From Pleurodeles waltl (lineage: Eukaryota > Chordata > Amphibia > Caudata > Salamandridae): a DNA stretch of 64,000 bases. The position numbers and the translations under genes were made by a program. Shown one piece after another: positions 11,125 through 22,373 of the stretch; positions within the stretch are counted from its first letter, which is position 1, and every line of letters begins with the position of its first letter. The notes under the pieces are model-generated. The model was not told the DNA's origin, did no database searches, and worked only from the letters and a program-made list of their open reading frames with translations. The DNA lies in NCBI RefSeq assembly GCF_031143425.1, contig NC_090440.1, positions 1,272,163,123-1,272,227,122 on the forward strand. The letters are read 5' to 3'.

Positions 11125-14100
11125 ATTAGAAATGTGAAAGGGAATAGGGGTTAAAGAAATAGAAAGGGGAAAAGGGGGAAAGTAGGGGTACAAATACAGA
11201 AGAAAAATAAACTTAACCACTAAAAGAGCATCACTAGCCCCAAACTACCACTACCCACAACAGACTCCCACAAACAACAAAAACACTAGGTAAATGGACA
11301 AATGTACACAAAACACAGTAGGACAGTATACACCAACAATATTTATTTCACAAATTGACAATAGAGAGAGCACACAGGACAAAAAATCACAAAATCTTAG
11401 GACACCACTCTCTACACAGCCACACAGTCTAGAAGAATCATGGACTGCAAAGTGAAAGTGAAAGTACACCCACTGTACATGATCTGTAAACAGGATATCG
11501 CGTTATGCGTCATTTTTTGTCCACCAATACTGTATTTGCGTCATTTTTTTGACGCACAGGAGTGAAAATTAGCCTGCATCCAAAGAATAGTACATGGCCT
11601 GTACAAATATCTGGATGCGGCCTAATGTTCACTCCTGTGCGTCCCAAAAAAATGACGCAAATACAGTACTGGCGGGCAAAAATTTACGCTTCACGCTAGG
11701 AACGTCAAAATTTCAGTGCATGAACTGGTTTTGGGCATTTTTTCTGTTTTTATGTTATGTTACATTTGGGACACATCAGAGATAGGCTGATTGCACCCAC
11801 TATGGTGTTGATGGTGTATGTTCACATGTGTGACATCATGTGTGACATCATATTGCAGCGGACCATGATCCACTACTCCCTTCACAGTATTTTTAAGGTT
11901 GGCTGACGCAATAGATGGTCATAAGTGTGGCCTACATATATGTGTTGCACAAATTGGGCATGTTTGGCATAAGGAGAGGATAGCAATGTGACGCACATAT
12001 GTACAATACCTAAATGCCTTTGGCTCAAAGTGTGTGCTTTGGCAACTAATGTATTTGTTGATCAAGTGTGTGTGTATCACATAAAACATTATTGCACATA
12101 TGCTTGTATGGATGTGACGTCCATCTGTCCAATCCTTAGATGCAAGTCATTGTGGAACTGAGAGAGGGCATGTGTTAGTCATACATGTAGCAACATCCAT
12201 AATGTGGACTTCCAAGATTTAGGGTAACATAGACACCACATGTGACAAAGCATGCACCAGATAGATGGCAGACGCTGTTCATGTCAATGGTCCACATTTT
12301 CAACATCCTATATCCTAGAGTTTTGGTAACAGCTTCCCAGGCACTAGTTGGTGAATCCCACAGTGAGTCATACACATGCATTGAGGAAGTGGGTACCATG
12401 TTGTTTGCCCAGACAGACAAAGGTGAATCACAAATGCATGATAACACCACAGTTGAGGTCATAGAAGTGAGTCACAACTCTCAAGTGGCTGTGGTGGACC
12501 AGCAGACGAGGCAGCACATGTCCACATATTTCCAGTGATCAATTGCACATAGGTGTCTTGTTCATGTGTGTGGTCCAATGATGATCCTGTATATTGTTTG
12601 GGGTGTAATTTGTCACAGTTCGGTCCAGGACTCATCAAGAGTCAGTGGCAGCTATTCCTGTATCTACTGAGTATCCTTGGTTGATTAATGTGAGTAAAGT
12701 GGATGAGGACATGAGAACATACATGGGGATGGTCCCACCCTGTCACTAAAGACGTGTAATGAGACAGTCAACAGGGCAACCTTGGTGTGCTGAGTGAGAT
12801 AATGTCTCAGGTGTCATGTTCCGGCAGGTGTCATTACAACATTTGTACACAGGTTAGCCTCTGCAATTCCTACTGCATCTGGGAACATCATAGCCTCTGT
12901 GCTGATTATTCTTGCAGCTATTATCCACACACAGCCCAACAATATGTTGTGAGCACTATGATTCTGTGTGTGAACTGTCAGGGTCCTGACATGTGTGGAT
13001 TTTTCATGGACATTATCAGAGGTTGCTGGTTCTGCTGAAGGCCCCGTACCCAATCCCTGCCTACGGCCCCGGGACGCTGTCACACTTTATCATTCATGCA
13101 TAAATGAGACCCAGACAAGGGACGGGCCATGAATTTTGCTTTTCACAGAGGATTTCACTCAAATGGTACAGTTAAAAGGCAGATGATGCTATAAAATGTA
13201 TTTGGGTGTGCATTGAAGAAGCTCATGCCCAATACCCCCTGACGAATGAGAGGTTTGCTAACGCAAGTGTGGTACATATGTGGACACAGGGAAACTTTAG
13301 TGTGACTTGCAGACAAATGCCAGTCAGGCTGACAGAATACTGGGTGATTCAGGATCCAGCAATTTGACAAGTTACATAATCAGTGGTCTGACTCAGACTG
13401 TTTGGAGGATGAACTACACAGTTGACATGTCAAACTTTGTATGTCCTGTATTTTTGAAGGTGACAAATGAACCCAAGGGCTGTGTTACACGGCTTATTTA
13501 GTATCAATGCTTAACTGTGTATTTCACATAATGGCAACTCCTATGCTGTTCCATGCGTCAGCAGGGGCAGTGCTTGTTGAAATGGGTGGTGTGCTTGGAG
13601 GTGATCACAGGTGTGGGTTGCATCTGTTTCTCACAAGTCCTGTAGGTGATATTTGCATTCTAAGGGCCAACATACTTTTTCACACGGGAAGCAATCTACA
13701 GGTGCTAACAGGGCTTAGAAACTAGAAGACAGTGTATTAATTAACCTGACGTCCATGCAGTCAGATGTTCTATGACAATGGCATACCATAGGAAAGGTTG
13801 TAGCACACTGGATTGCAATTGTTAGTCTGTGTGTGTAGAGGAGGGAATATCAGGGTACACATTTTAGTATTCCAGGGACCTCTTCAGACAGGTGGGTTGT
13901 GATCAGGTGCATGGGTGTGTCAGTAGTTAGGAAATGGGCTGACATGTACATGGAATGTCATGTGCGCAATGCTGCTCATATGAGTTCTGCTTCCATGGAA
14001 CTCCAGTCACAGATAGTCCTTGCAAATATTGGATGCAGTTGGACTTACAGCTGTCAAGGGTCTGGTCAGACATTCCTGTTACTGATGCAAAAAGCACATT

Positions 14101-14482
14101 GACTGCCTCATGTATGAGGCTTGTTTTCCCCTTATTGAGTGATGGTGTCTTAGTTGTGTGCCATATGCTGCGTTGGACCTTGATTTCAACATGTATGTGT
14201 GAAATAGGTGTGGTCCTCTGCTATTGGCCTTCAAAGGAGAAATGTACATGATATATGTCATTTACAGTGTGTGTGTATGTGACCATTGTATGTTACGCAT
14301 CACATTAGCTCTGGGATTTTCAGTGTCCTAATCAGTATATCAGCAATGCTCCATGAGGCAACACTCTTATTCTGATAAGTAGAGTTGAAGGTGTGCAAAA
14401 AATGATTAGCCAGACCATGATATGGTGATTATCATAGGTGTTTATTTAAATTAGTTCATTAAAGTGGTGATGGTGATTATAT
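11125..14482. other. family B spacer between third gene and HARBI1
   Basis: This 3.4-kb spacer separates the 5' end of the third gene from the 3' end of the transposase gene; both are on the minus strand. Apart from the hairpin at 11529-11667 I see no gene and no recognisable repeat. Open frames here are short and show no family motif. Confidence 0.6.
11529..11667. repeat. 139-bp internal hairpin with TGCGTCA motifs
   Basis: Arms of about 60 bp run from ACTGTATTTGCGTCA to its complement TGACGCAAATACAGT, around a centre near 11600. The arms carry the same TGCGTCA/TGACGCA words that fill the family B termini. It is absent from the matching place in copy B2, so it may be a small MITE or a family B end fragment. 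No clean target duplication is seen. Confidence 0.75.
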
Positions 14483-16228
14483 TTAAAAGAAATTGTTGAT
14501 GATATGGTGCCGCCTGCGTATACCAGCGGCCGTGTTCTGTAGTTCCCCCTCATGTTGCAGGCCACCATCCTCCTTTTCCTCCTCTTCAGGCATGTGTGGC
14601 TCTGGTTCTAGGAGGGGAATGTTCCTTTTGATGTAAATGTAGTGCAATATTGCACATGTTAGGATGAACTTACAGACTATCTCCGGGGCATATAGGAGGC
14701 TACCACCAGTGATGTCTAGGCACCGGAACCTTGACTTGAGGATGCCCAAGGTCCTCTCGACTATGGTGCGTGTCCTCCTATGTGCGTCATTGTAGGCACG
14801 CTCTGCTGCAGTACTCGGGTTGCCAATAGGTGTCATAATCCATGGCTGGATGCCATACCCCTGATCAGCTGCAAGAGAAAATGAATGGGATCATGTTGAT
14901 GTAGCTGGCCCTATTGAAATGACCTTTCATGGCAGTAGTTGTCTTGTGTTGTCTGTGACTCTTTTGTGTTATAATGTCGCATCCTTGGCTTGTATGATGT
15001 ACCATCTGCATTGTGTTGTTTCCTTGGCTAAATGAGTGTTTGTCTGCTGACCGTTTGTCAGCAGTATGTTTTGGGATTTGCAGTACAGTGTGCCCTCCCT
15101 AGCATTGTGACTTGTGATACAGGTGTCCCTGTGTCTTCACTGGGGGTGAGATGATAGTTCCATACACAGGTTAAAATTGACAGTGTTGTTCTCATGTTCA
15201 TATAAATGTACCCTACACATCCCATGCCTTTAGACTTATGCAATGGATTAATGTAAACGTCATTGGGACACTTACATTTTGCAAGGTCACATTTAGGCAA
15301 CCCACTCCACACGTTGTGATCATTGACCTCTTAACATTAGACTGCACACTCATTTCAGATGTGTGACAGGTTCACTGCAGACCTAAGAAACATGGTAGCG
15401 ATGTCACGACCTCAGTGTGTTCCTGTTCACATGTTGCTGTTGTGGTGTATGTGTTGTGTGTCCTAGAGGGTTGCTGTGCAATGTGTATATAAGTAGGTTT
15501 TTGAACTTACCAGCAAGTAGTCCATTGCCATACCGTTCAACCTGGAAGTGTTCATTGATGGTGCAGTGACGGAAGATGAAGGAGTCATGGACACTCCCAG
15601 GATATTTAGCCATGATGTTGCTGATCAATCCCGGGTGATCAACAATGGCCTGCACATTGATGGAATGTGTGTGCTTCCTGTTGAGGTGTTCAGTTGCAGC
15701 AGGTGGCACAAGGCGTACATGTGTGCAGTCAATTGCACCAAGGACATGTAGGAAGCCACTAATGAGGTAGAACCCCTGTTTTGTTTCCTGCTGCTTCTGC
15801 AGTGTGTTAGGGAAGCAGATGTGGCGGGGTGTAAGTCCAATGAAGGCATCCAGTACTTTGGGCAAAAAGGCAGAGAATGATGGTTGTGAAATTCCGGCAA
15901 CCAGGGCACCAGTTGTTTGAAAAGAGCCACTTGCCAGCATGTGAATTACGGCAAGGAGCTTGGTTTCTGTTGGGATGGTGCGGGGTGTCAGCAAAGTGGG
16001 TGCCAACTGCTGTTCAAAGTTTCGCAGCAGCTGCTGAATGGCCTGACAGTTCAACCTGTACCTCTGGATGATGTTGTGTTCCCTGAAGCCATGAAGGGTT
16101 GTTCTGGGGCGGAATATTCTCTCCTGCCTTCTGCGCTGCCTTTGGGGTCCCTGCTGGTGTTGTTGTAGCTACTGTTGTTGCTGCTGGGCTCTGCGTCTGC
16201 GTCCACGCGGGATAAGAATCACCTCCAT
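14483..16228 (-). pseudogene. HARBI1-like: HARBI1-like DDE transposase of copy B1, one nonsense codon
   Basis: This PIF/Harbinger transposase has two exons, 16228-15511 and 14868-14483 (GTAAGTT donor, CAG acceptor, phase 1 on both sides), giving 367 codons. Catalytic blocks are present: LGAIDCTHV (first Asp), YPGSVHDSF (second Asp) and VERTLGILKSRFRCL (Glu). The intron cuts the block that reads GDSGYP in family A and ADQGYG here. The start ATG at 16228 leads into a basic, Gln-rich N-terminus, and a TAG at 16171-16169 replaces one Gln codon (codon 20). No other lesion was found. The tail is acidic (EEEEKEDGG). It is nearly intact, so activity may be recent. Confidence 0.88.
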
Positions 16229-16299
16229 GTCTCCCTTTTGCTGCTCTGCTGCTCTGCTGGTTGTTCTGTGTGTTCTGATTAAATACAGGTGTGTTTGCC

Positions 16300-16631
16300 C
16301 CATTTTAACGCCTGCCCTGACCCAGGCGTTAATTTTTTACGCAAATCGGGCTGTGCGTCATTTTATGGCTCCGCCTCCCGGCCGCGTGTCATTTTTGCCC
16401 AAAAGCATAAATACGACGCATGGATGTTTAATTCATTTTTTGGACGTGAACGCCTACCTTGCAAATCATTAATGCAAGGCGGGTTGCCGCATCCAAAAAA
16501 TGACGCACACAGTGGAATTTTGTCATCCGCGGGCTCTGGCGTCATAGTATCAATACGGGGCAACGTTTGCGCTGAATGTACGTCAAAATTTTGGATGCAC
16601 ATTCGGCGCAGACGGAGTATAAATATGCCCC
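16300..16631. repeat. right terminal region of copy B1
   Basis: This terminal block is rich in TGCGTCA/TGACGCA words and nested short inverted repeats (for example AACGCCTG...CAGGCGTT near 16308-16332). On the minus strand it starts GGGGCATATTTATAC and closely resembles the left end of the MITE at 52739. It ends the element; the host flank starts at 16632. Confidence 0.8.
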
Positions 16632-18319
16632 AAAATGTGTTATGGAGAAGGCGCACAGGAAAGTATCACATGCTAAATAAATGTCAATAATACCCCATTA
16701 CCCTTATCCAAACGTGCGCTCCAGGGGCTTCGAAAAATCAGCAGCACATGGGGTTGTGGCGCAGATAATCGAGGCAATGATCCCTATAAGCACAGGGGCA
16801 TGAAAAGAAGCCATCAAAATGTGACAAGGGTGGCAGTGAATTTTCTGCAGCCTCGCATTGCAGGCGAACCTGGAAAGCAATGACTTTATGTACACGTCTG
16901 GCATGTTGAAAGAGAGGAGGAACTAGAACTTATTAATCAATTTTGTGTGAAATACAGTCAGAGAGATGTAAAATATGTTGGAGAGTATGCAGAGGGGCTG
17001 TAATAAGGTCAAGGTTTGGCATTCCCTGTCTTTGAGAGTCACAGCTCATTAATGGGTAATGTGGGTAAAAAACAGATTTGTTCTGAAAAGAGAATAGTTG
17101 TTTTCAAGAGAACACTGTCGCCAAAGCCGACTCAGTGCGCTAATAATTTCATCAGATACCGATGCCAAAGAAACACTGACTTATATCGCTTTATCCAGGA
17201 TCACACCACATCCATAAATCGGGGTTAGTCATTATTAGAAGTCACATTTTTTTCATTCCACAACCGGCGAAGTCTCCTCTGCATAGCACATAGCACTTGA
17301 TTTCTCGTGCAGCTCTCGATTTATTAGTGCTACTCTAGAAAATGCCGTTCTTTTATTGGAATGCATTCAAGGTCTTACGCAAGGAATCCAGTCCATTTTA
17401 AAATCTGCATTTATCTTAGAGGGGGAAGGAAAAGTATACCCTGCATCATTCATTTAAGGTTCTTTAACAATATTTCGACGTAATTACAGATACTATTTTC
17501 CATTTTGTGATGCCCACTCCTCCCTGCATCCCACGCTTTGTTTTTGTGTTTGTAGCGAAAGTATTTTGCATGCTTCTGAGCCCAGACATATTGGATCGGT
17601 TCCCTGTGTGTGCAGATCACTTTTCTTTCCCACTCGCTAAACATTGTTTTCATCTCAAACAGCTCCTGCCAAATGGTATCAAGTATTATGCTGCCTTTTG
17701 TGGTCTCTGATTGTCGTATGGCGCGTGGGGCTTTTTTTGGATCTCTTCCGACATCTCGTGTACCTTGCCGAGTCCCAGTTGTGATGGGGCCTTGTAAGCA
17801 CTCCGCTGGTTGTGTCGGCGTGGTGCTGCTGCTCTTGCTTAGCGTGTGCATTGTGCACACGGGGAATTTTGGAGGCACCAGCATAATCCTCAGAGTGTGT
17901 CACATTTAATAACTGCTTGTTCAGAGTCTGACCAACCTATGTCAGCTCTTGCCTCCCCTCTTGCTCCACAAGGGGTGATCGGATCCACAACCTGCTGTAA
18001 AAACTCGTTGTCACCTTTGTGGCCCTAAGGTCACACCTTGGAACACAGACTACATTCTTGAGTATGAGGACATGCTCTCTGGCCTCTTTATTCCTATATC
18101 ACTGGGACATTACATACGTGTCTGCATGGTTGTACATTAGTATGGAACTCCACAGAATTTCACTGAGTTTTTATGTAATGCAGCAGAATTTCACGGAGTA
18201 AAAATCCACTAGTTCCCCCCTCCCTTAGTGTAAGTATCAATAGGATGATGCCTCAAAATTATAATGATTAATGTGGTTTATGAAACATTAATTGTATTGA
18301 AAAATTGTTTATAGTTGTT
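16632..18319. other. no recognised gene
   Basis: This 1.7-kb stretch lies between copy B1 and the TTAA element. One minus-strand open frame (17884-17450, 144 codons, basic and Lys-rich at the C-terminus) is the longest, but it matches no family I know and has no clear start context. I see no other structure. Confidence 0.5.
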
Positions 18320-19229
18320 TTAACCCCTTCGCTGCCAGGCCTTTTTCCCTCCTGTGCCGAGCCTTTTTTTGGAATATTTGGGGCAGTTCGCGCTCAGGCC
18401 CTCATAAGTTTTTGTTCACATAAGCTACCCATGCCAAATTTGTGCCTTTTTTTTCCAACGTCCTAGGGATTCTAGAGGTATCCAGACTTTGTGGGTTCCC
18501 CAGAAGGAGACCAAGAAATTAGCCAAAATACAGCAAAAATAACGTTTTTTTAAAAAAAATGGGAAAAAAGGGCTGCGGAACAAGGCTCGTGGTTTTTCCC
18601 TGAAAATGGCATCAACAAAGGGTTTGAGGTGGTAAAATCACCATCTTCCCAGCTTTCAGGAACATGCAGACTTGAATTAGAAAACCCAATTTTTCAACAC
18701 AATTTTGACATTTTACTGGGACATACCCCATTTATACTATTTTTTGTGCTTTCAGCCTCCTTCCAGTTAGTGACCGAAATGGGTGAGAAACCAATGCTGG
18801 ATCCCAGAAAGCTAAACATTTCTGAAAAGTAGACACAATTCTAAATTCAGCAGGGGATCATTTGTGTAGATCCTACAAGTGTTCCCTACAGAAAATAACA
18901 GCTGAAATAAAACAATATTTAAATTGAGGTAAAAAACAGCCATTTTTCTTCATGTTTTACTCTGTAACTTTTTCCTGCGATGTCAGATTTTTTAAAGCAA
19001 TATACCGTTACGTCAGCTGGGTTCTTCTGGTTGAGGGGATATATAGGGCTTGTAGGTTCATCAAGAACCCTAGGTACCCAGAGCCAATAAATGAGCTGCA
19101 CTTTGCAATGGGTTTTAAATCTATAGCGGGTAAACAGCAATTCATTTGCTAAAATATAAAAAGTGAAAAATAGGTATCAAGAAAACCTTTGTATTTCCAA
19201 AATGGCCACAAGATAAGGTGTTGAGAAGC

Positions 19230-20700
19230 AGTGGTCATTTGCACATCTATGAATTCCGGGGTGCCCATACTAGCATGTGAATTATAGGACATTTCTCAAA
19301 TAGATGTCTTTTTTACACACTGTCTTACATTTGGAAGGGAAAAATGTAGAGAAAGACAAGGGGCAATAACACTTGTTTTGCCATTCTGTGCTCCCCCATG
19401 TCTCGCGATAAAAATGGTACCTTACTTGCAGGGGTAGGCCTAGCGCCCGCGACAGGAACTGCCCCAAAACACAACGTGGACACATCACATTTTCACAAAG
19501 AAAACAGAGCTGTTTTTTGCAAAGCGCCTAGCTGCAGATTTTGGCCTCTAGCTCAGCCGGCACCTAGGGAAACCTAGAAAACCTGCGCAGTTTTGAAAAC
19601 TAGACACCTAGGGGAATCCAAGATGGGGTGACTTGTGGGGCTCTCACCAGGTTATCTAACCCAGAATCTTTTGCAAACCTCAAAATGTGGCTAACAAAAC
19701 ACTTTTTCCTCACATTTCGGTGACAGAAAGTTCTGGAATCTGAGAGGAGCCACAAATTTCTTTCCACCCAGCGTTCCCCCAAGTCTCCTGATAAAAATGG
19801 TACCTCACTTGTTGGGATAAGCTTAGCGCCCGTGACAGGAAATGCCCCAAAACACAACGTGGACACATTTTCACAAAGAAAACAGAGATGTTTTTTGCAA
19901 AGTTCCTAGCTGTGGATTTTGGCCTCTAGCTCAGCCGGCGCCTAGGGAAACCTAGCAAACCTGTGCAGTTTTGAAAACTAGACACCTAGGGGAATCCAAG
20001 ATGGGGTGACTTGTGGGGCTCTGGCCAGTTTCTGTTACCCAGAATTCTTTGCAAACCCCAAAATGTGGCCAAAAAACAATTTTTCCTCTCATTTCGGTGA
20101 CAGAAAGTTCTGGAATCAGTGAGGAGCCACAAATTTCCTTCCACCCAGCATTCCCCCAAGTCTCCCGATACAAATGGTACCTCACTTGTGGGGGTAGGCC
20201 TACTGCCCGCGAAAGGAAATGCCCCGAAACACTATCTGGACACATCAAAATGATCAAATACAAAACTAACTGTTTTTGCGGGGGCACCTGCGTTTTTGGT
20301 CATGGGCTCAGCATCCATCCAGCGAAACCTACCAAACCCACACATTTCTGAAAACTAGACACCTGAGGGAGTCCAGGGAAGTGTGACTCACATGGATCCC
20401 CCAATGTTTTCTTACCCAGAATCCTCAGCAATCCTCAAATTTAGCAAAAAAATCACATTTTTCCCACATTTCTGTGTGGGATCACCGCACTGGGACAAAT
20501 TTCATACCTCCCAACGTTCCCCTCAGTCTCCTGGTAAACATTTTACCCCATTTGTGTAGGTGGATCAAAGTGCTTGTGAAAGGGAAGAGCCAAAAACATG
20601 TCGATATTGAGGAGGAACCAAAGGGGTCCAAAAGGGCAGTTTGCAAAAAAACATTTTTAGGCAGACAAGTGCAGCAGAATTTTTATCGGTATAGATGAGA
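19230..20700. repeat. tandem array, about 380-bp units
   Basis: The phrase around AAAATGGTACC recurs near 19411, 19794 and 20172, with a weaker fourth match near 20525, giving a period of about 380 bp. Each unit also holds GAAAACTAGACACCT and CTAGCTCAGCC. The units have diverged by point changes. Confidence 0.8.
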
Positions 20701-21119
20701 CAATGCTGGGTGGTGGGAATTTTATGGATTCCTGCACATTCCGGGAGGTTCCATTACAAAAACGTGGGAAAAATATGTGATTTCCAGCAAAGTTGGAGGT
20801 TTGCAGGGCATTGTGGGTACGGAAATGGTGCAGGGTGCATGTGAAACACACCACCCTGGAATCACCCAGATGTTTAGCTTTCAGATGTGTCTAGGTCTTT
20901 TTTCTACATGGCAGCGTCCCAAAGTCCATAAAGTGCAGCCCTCACCATTCCAAGTGGGCCGATTTTGAGAGTTAGCCAAGCTCTCATGGCCCAAATGTAA
21001 ACCCAAAACCCCAAATAATCAAATGTCTTCTTGCTTGCTGTGGGATAAGAAGTTTTAGAGTGTGGGGGAGAGCTGAAAGACTGTTACCCCCTTCAGTTGG
21101 GATGGGGGCATAACCAGGC

Positions 21120-21965
21120 CCTACTAGTTGGTAGCCACCACCCCAATATTTTTTTTTTTTTTCCCCTGGCATCTAGTATACTTTCTGCCCCACCGGGGTG
21201 TGGATCAGGGGTAATTGCCCCATCTGCCCACTGGTGGGCAGAACAACTTTGGCACCATTTATTTGGAGTGGGGGTATGGCCATACCCCAGCCTTCTTATT
21301 TTGGAGATAAAAAACTTTCCTGGTCTCTGGTGGGCTTTCTGCCCCCCCCCCCTTTGGGGGCAGATGGGCCTTCCAAAAATAGGCCCATCTGCCACCAAGG
21401 GGGGCAGATATGGCCAACGGTAATGTGGCCTCATGGGAAGCGACCCCTACCCAAGGGGCTGCCCCCCTAAAGAAAACACACACATACACACCAATCCCTG
21501 GTGCCTAAGTGGTTTCTCCCCCCGGGGGGCAGATCAGCCTAATAGAAATACGCCGATCTGCCCCCAAGGGGAGCATAAATGGGAAAAAATAAATTTGCCA
21601 CCCAGGGAGCGGCCCTTGCCTAAGGGGTCGCTCCCCTTCCGTGAATTCCCATAAAAAATAAAAAAAAACTCCCTGGTGTCTAGTGGTTTCTGCCCCCCTT
21701 GGTGGCAGACTGGCCTGGGGGCAGAAATGGCCTAAATTTAATTTGCCCCCTAGGGAGCGACCCTTGCTCCCCCCCAAAAAAAGAAAAACACAAAAAAAGA
21801 AAAGAAAATGATCCCTGGCGCCTAGTGGTTTCTGCCCCGGGGGGGGGAGGGGGGCAGAAAAGGCCTTGAAAAATATTGCCCCCCTGGGGAGTGACCCTTG
21901 CCAAAGGGGTTGCTTCCCTTATGTCAATTTCATTTTTTACAATAAATCTCTGGTGTCTAGTGGGC
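21120..21965. repeat. tandem array, about 150-190-bp units
   Basis: The phrase CTGGTGTCTAGTGG (or variants) followed by TTTCTGCCCC recurs near 21170, 21330, 21505, 21670, 21820 and 21950. Each unit also carries GGGAGCGACCCTTGCC-like text. The G/C runs make many overlapping open frames that are not genes. Confidence 0.8.
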
Positions 21966-22369
21966 ATTTCAAAAGCCGGATCGCTTTACAATTTGGCTTT
22001 TGAAATGCTCTGAGAGACTTCAAAGGGAAGGAAATTTCTTTCCTTCCCTTTGAAGCCTCTCAGGGACCCATCACATGATCGGAAGAGAAATGCTTTGCAT
22101 TTCTCTTACGATCTCAGCTTCCAGCGCGATGGGGAAGTGGCCTCTGAGGAGGTCATGTCGTCAGATGTCACTGGGGATCCAAGGGGGGTCCAGGGTGGAA
22201 GGGGAAGGGCTTCCCCTTCCATCCCTGCCTTGGGGGGGTGGGAGGGAAGCCCACAGTTGGAGCGCTAGTGCTCCCCCTGAGCTCGGTGCCGAGGACATAA
22301 AGGTTACGTCCTCGGCACATGAGCACTGTGCCGTAGGACGTAACCATTACGTCCACGGCACATAAGCGG
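21963..22369. repeat. chain of hairpins at the right end of the TTAA element
   Basis: At least five inverted repeats follow one another. They are GCATTTCAAAAGCC with GGCTTTTGAAATGC, CTGAGAG...CTCTCAG around a GGAAGGAAATTTC core, GAGAAATGC with GCATTTCTC, GGAAGGGGAAG with CTTCCCCTTCC, and two GTGCCG...CGGCAC stems that contain TTACGTCC. The pattern resembles the hairpin MITE at 38590. Confidence 0.75.
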
Positions 22370-22373
22370 TTAA

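Larger units (their letters stand above)
1..16631. mobile_element. PIF/Harbinger transposon, family B, copy B1 (right part)
   Basis: This is the right part of a three-gene Harbinger element; its left part lies before the window. On the minus strand it carries a small third gene (7957-11124) and a HARBI1-type transposase gene (14483-16228). It ends at 16631 in a terminus reading GGGGCATATTTATACTCC on the minus strand, which matches the left end of copy B2 at 36313 (GGGCCAGATTTACACTTT). The segment 1-182 and the segment from 7151 on are one stretch split by the L1. The order of parts is the same as in B2 (54355-58436), including T-rich arms and intron positions. The left limit and the 3-bp target duplication cannot be seen. 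Confidence 0.8.
18324..22369. mobile_element. 4.05-kb non-autonomous element in a TTAA site (piggyBac- or Kolobok-like)
   Basis: TTAA stands at 18320-18323 and again at 22370-22373. The left end reads CCCCTTCGCTGCCAGG and the right end, read inward on the other strand, CCGCTTATGTGCCGTG, so the short inverted termini are imperfect. Precise TTAA duplication is typical of piggyBac and also of Kolobok elements. No transposase is present. The interior has three modules: unique sequence, about four units of 380 bp, then five or six units of about 160 bp, then a chain of hairpins. It looks like an old, modular non-autonomous family. Confidence 0.75.

Noticed and set aside
21097..21967. Overlapping frames of about 90-110 codons on both strands
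   Set aside because: They follow the GC-rich 160-bp tandem units of the TTAA element and share no family motif.
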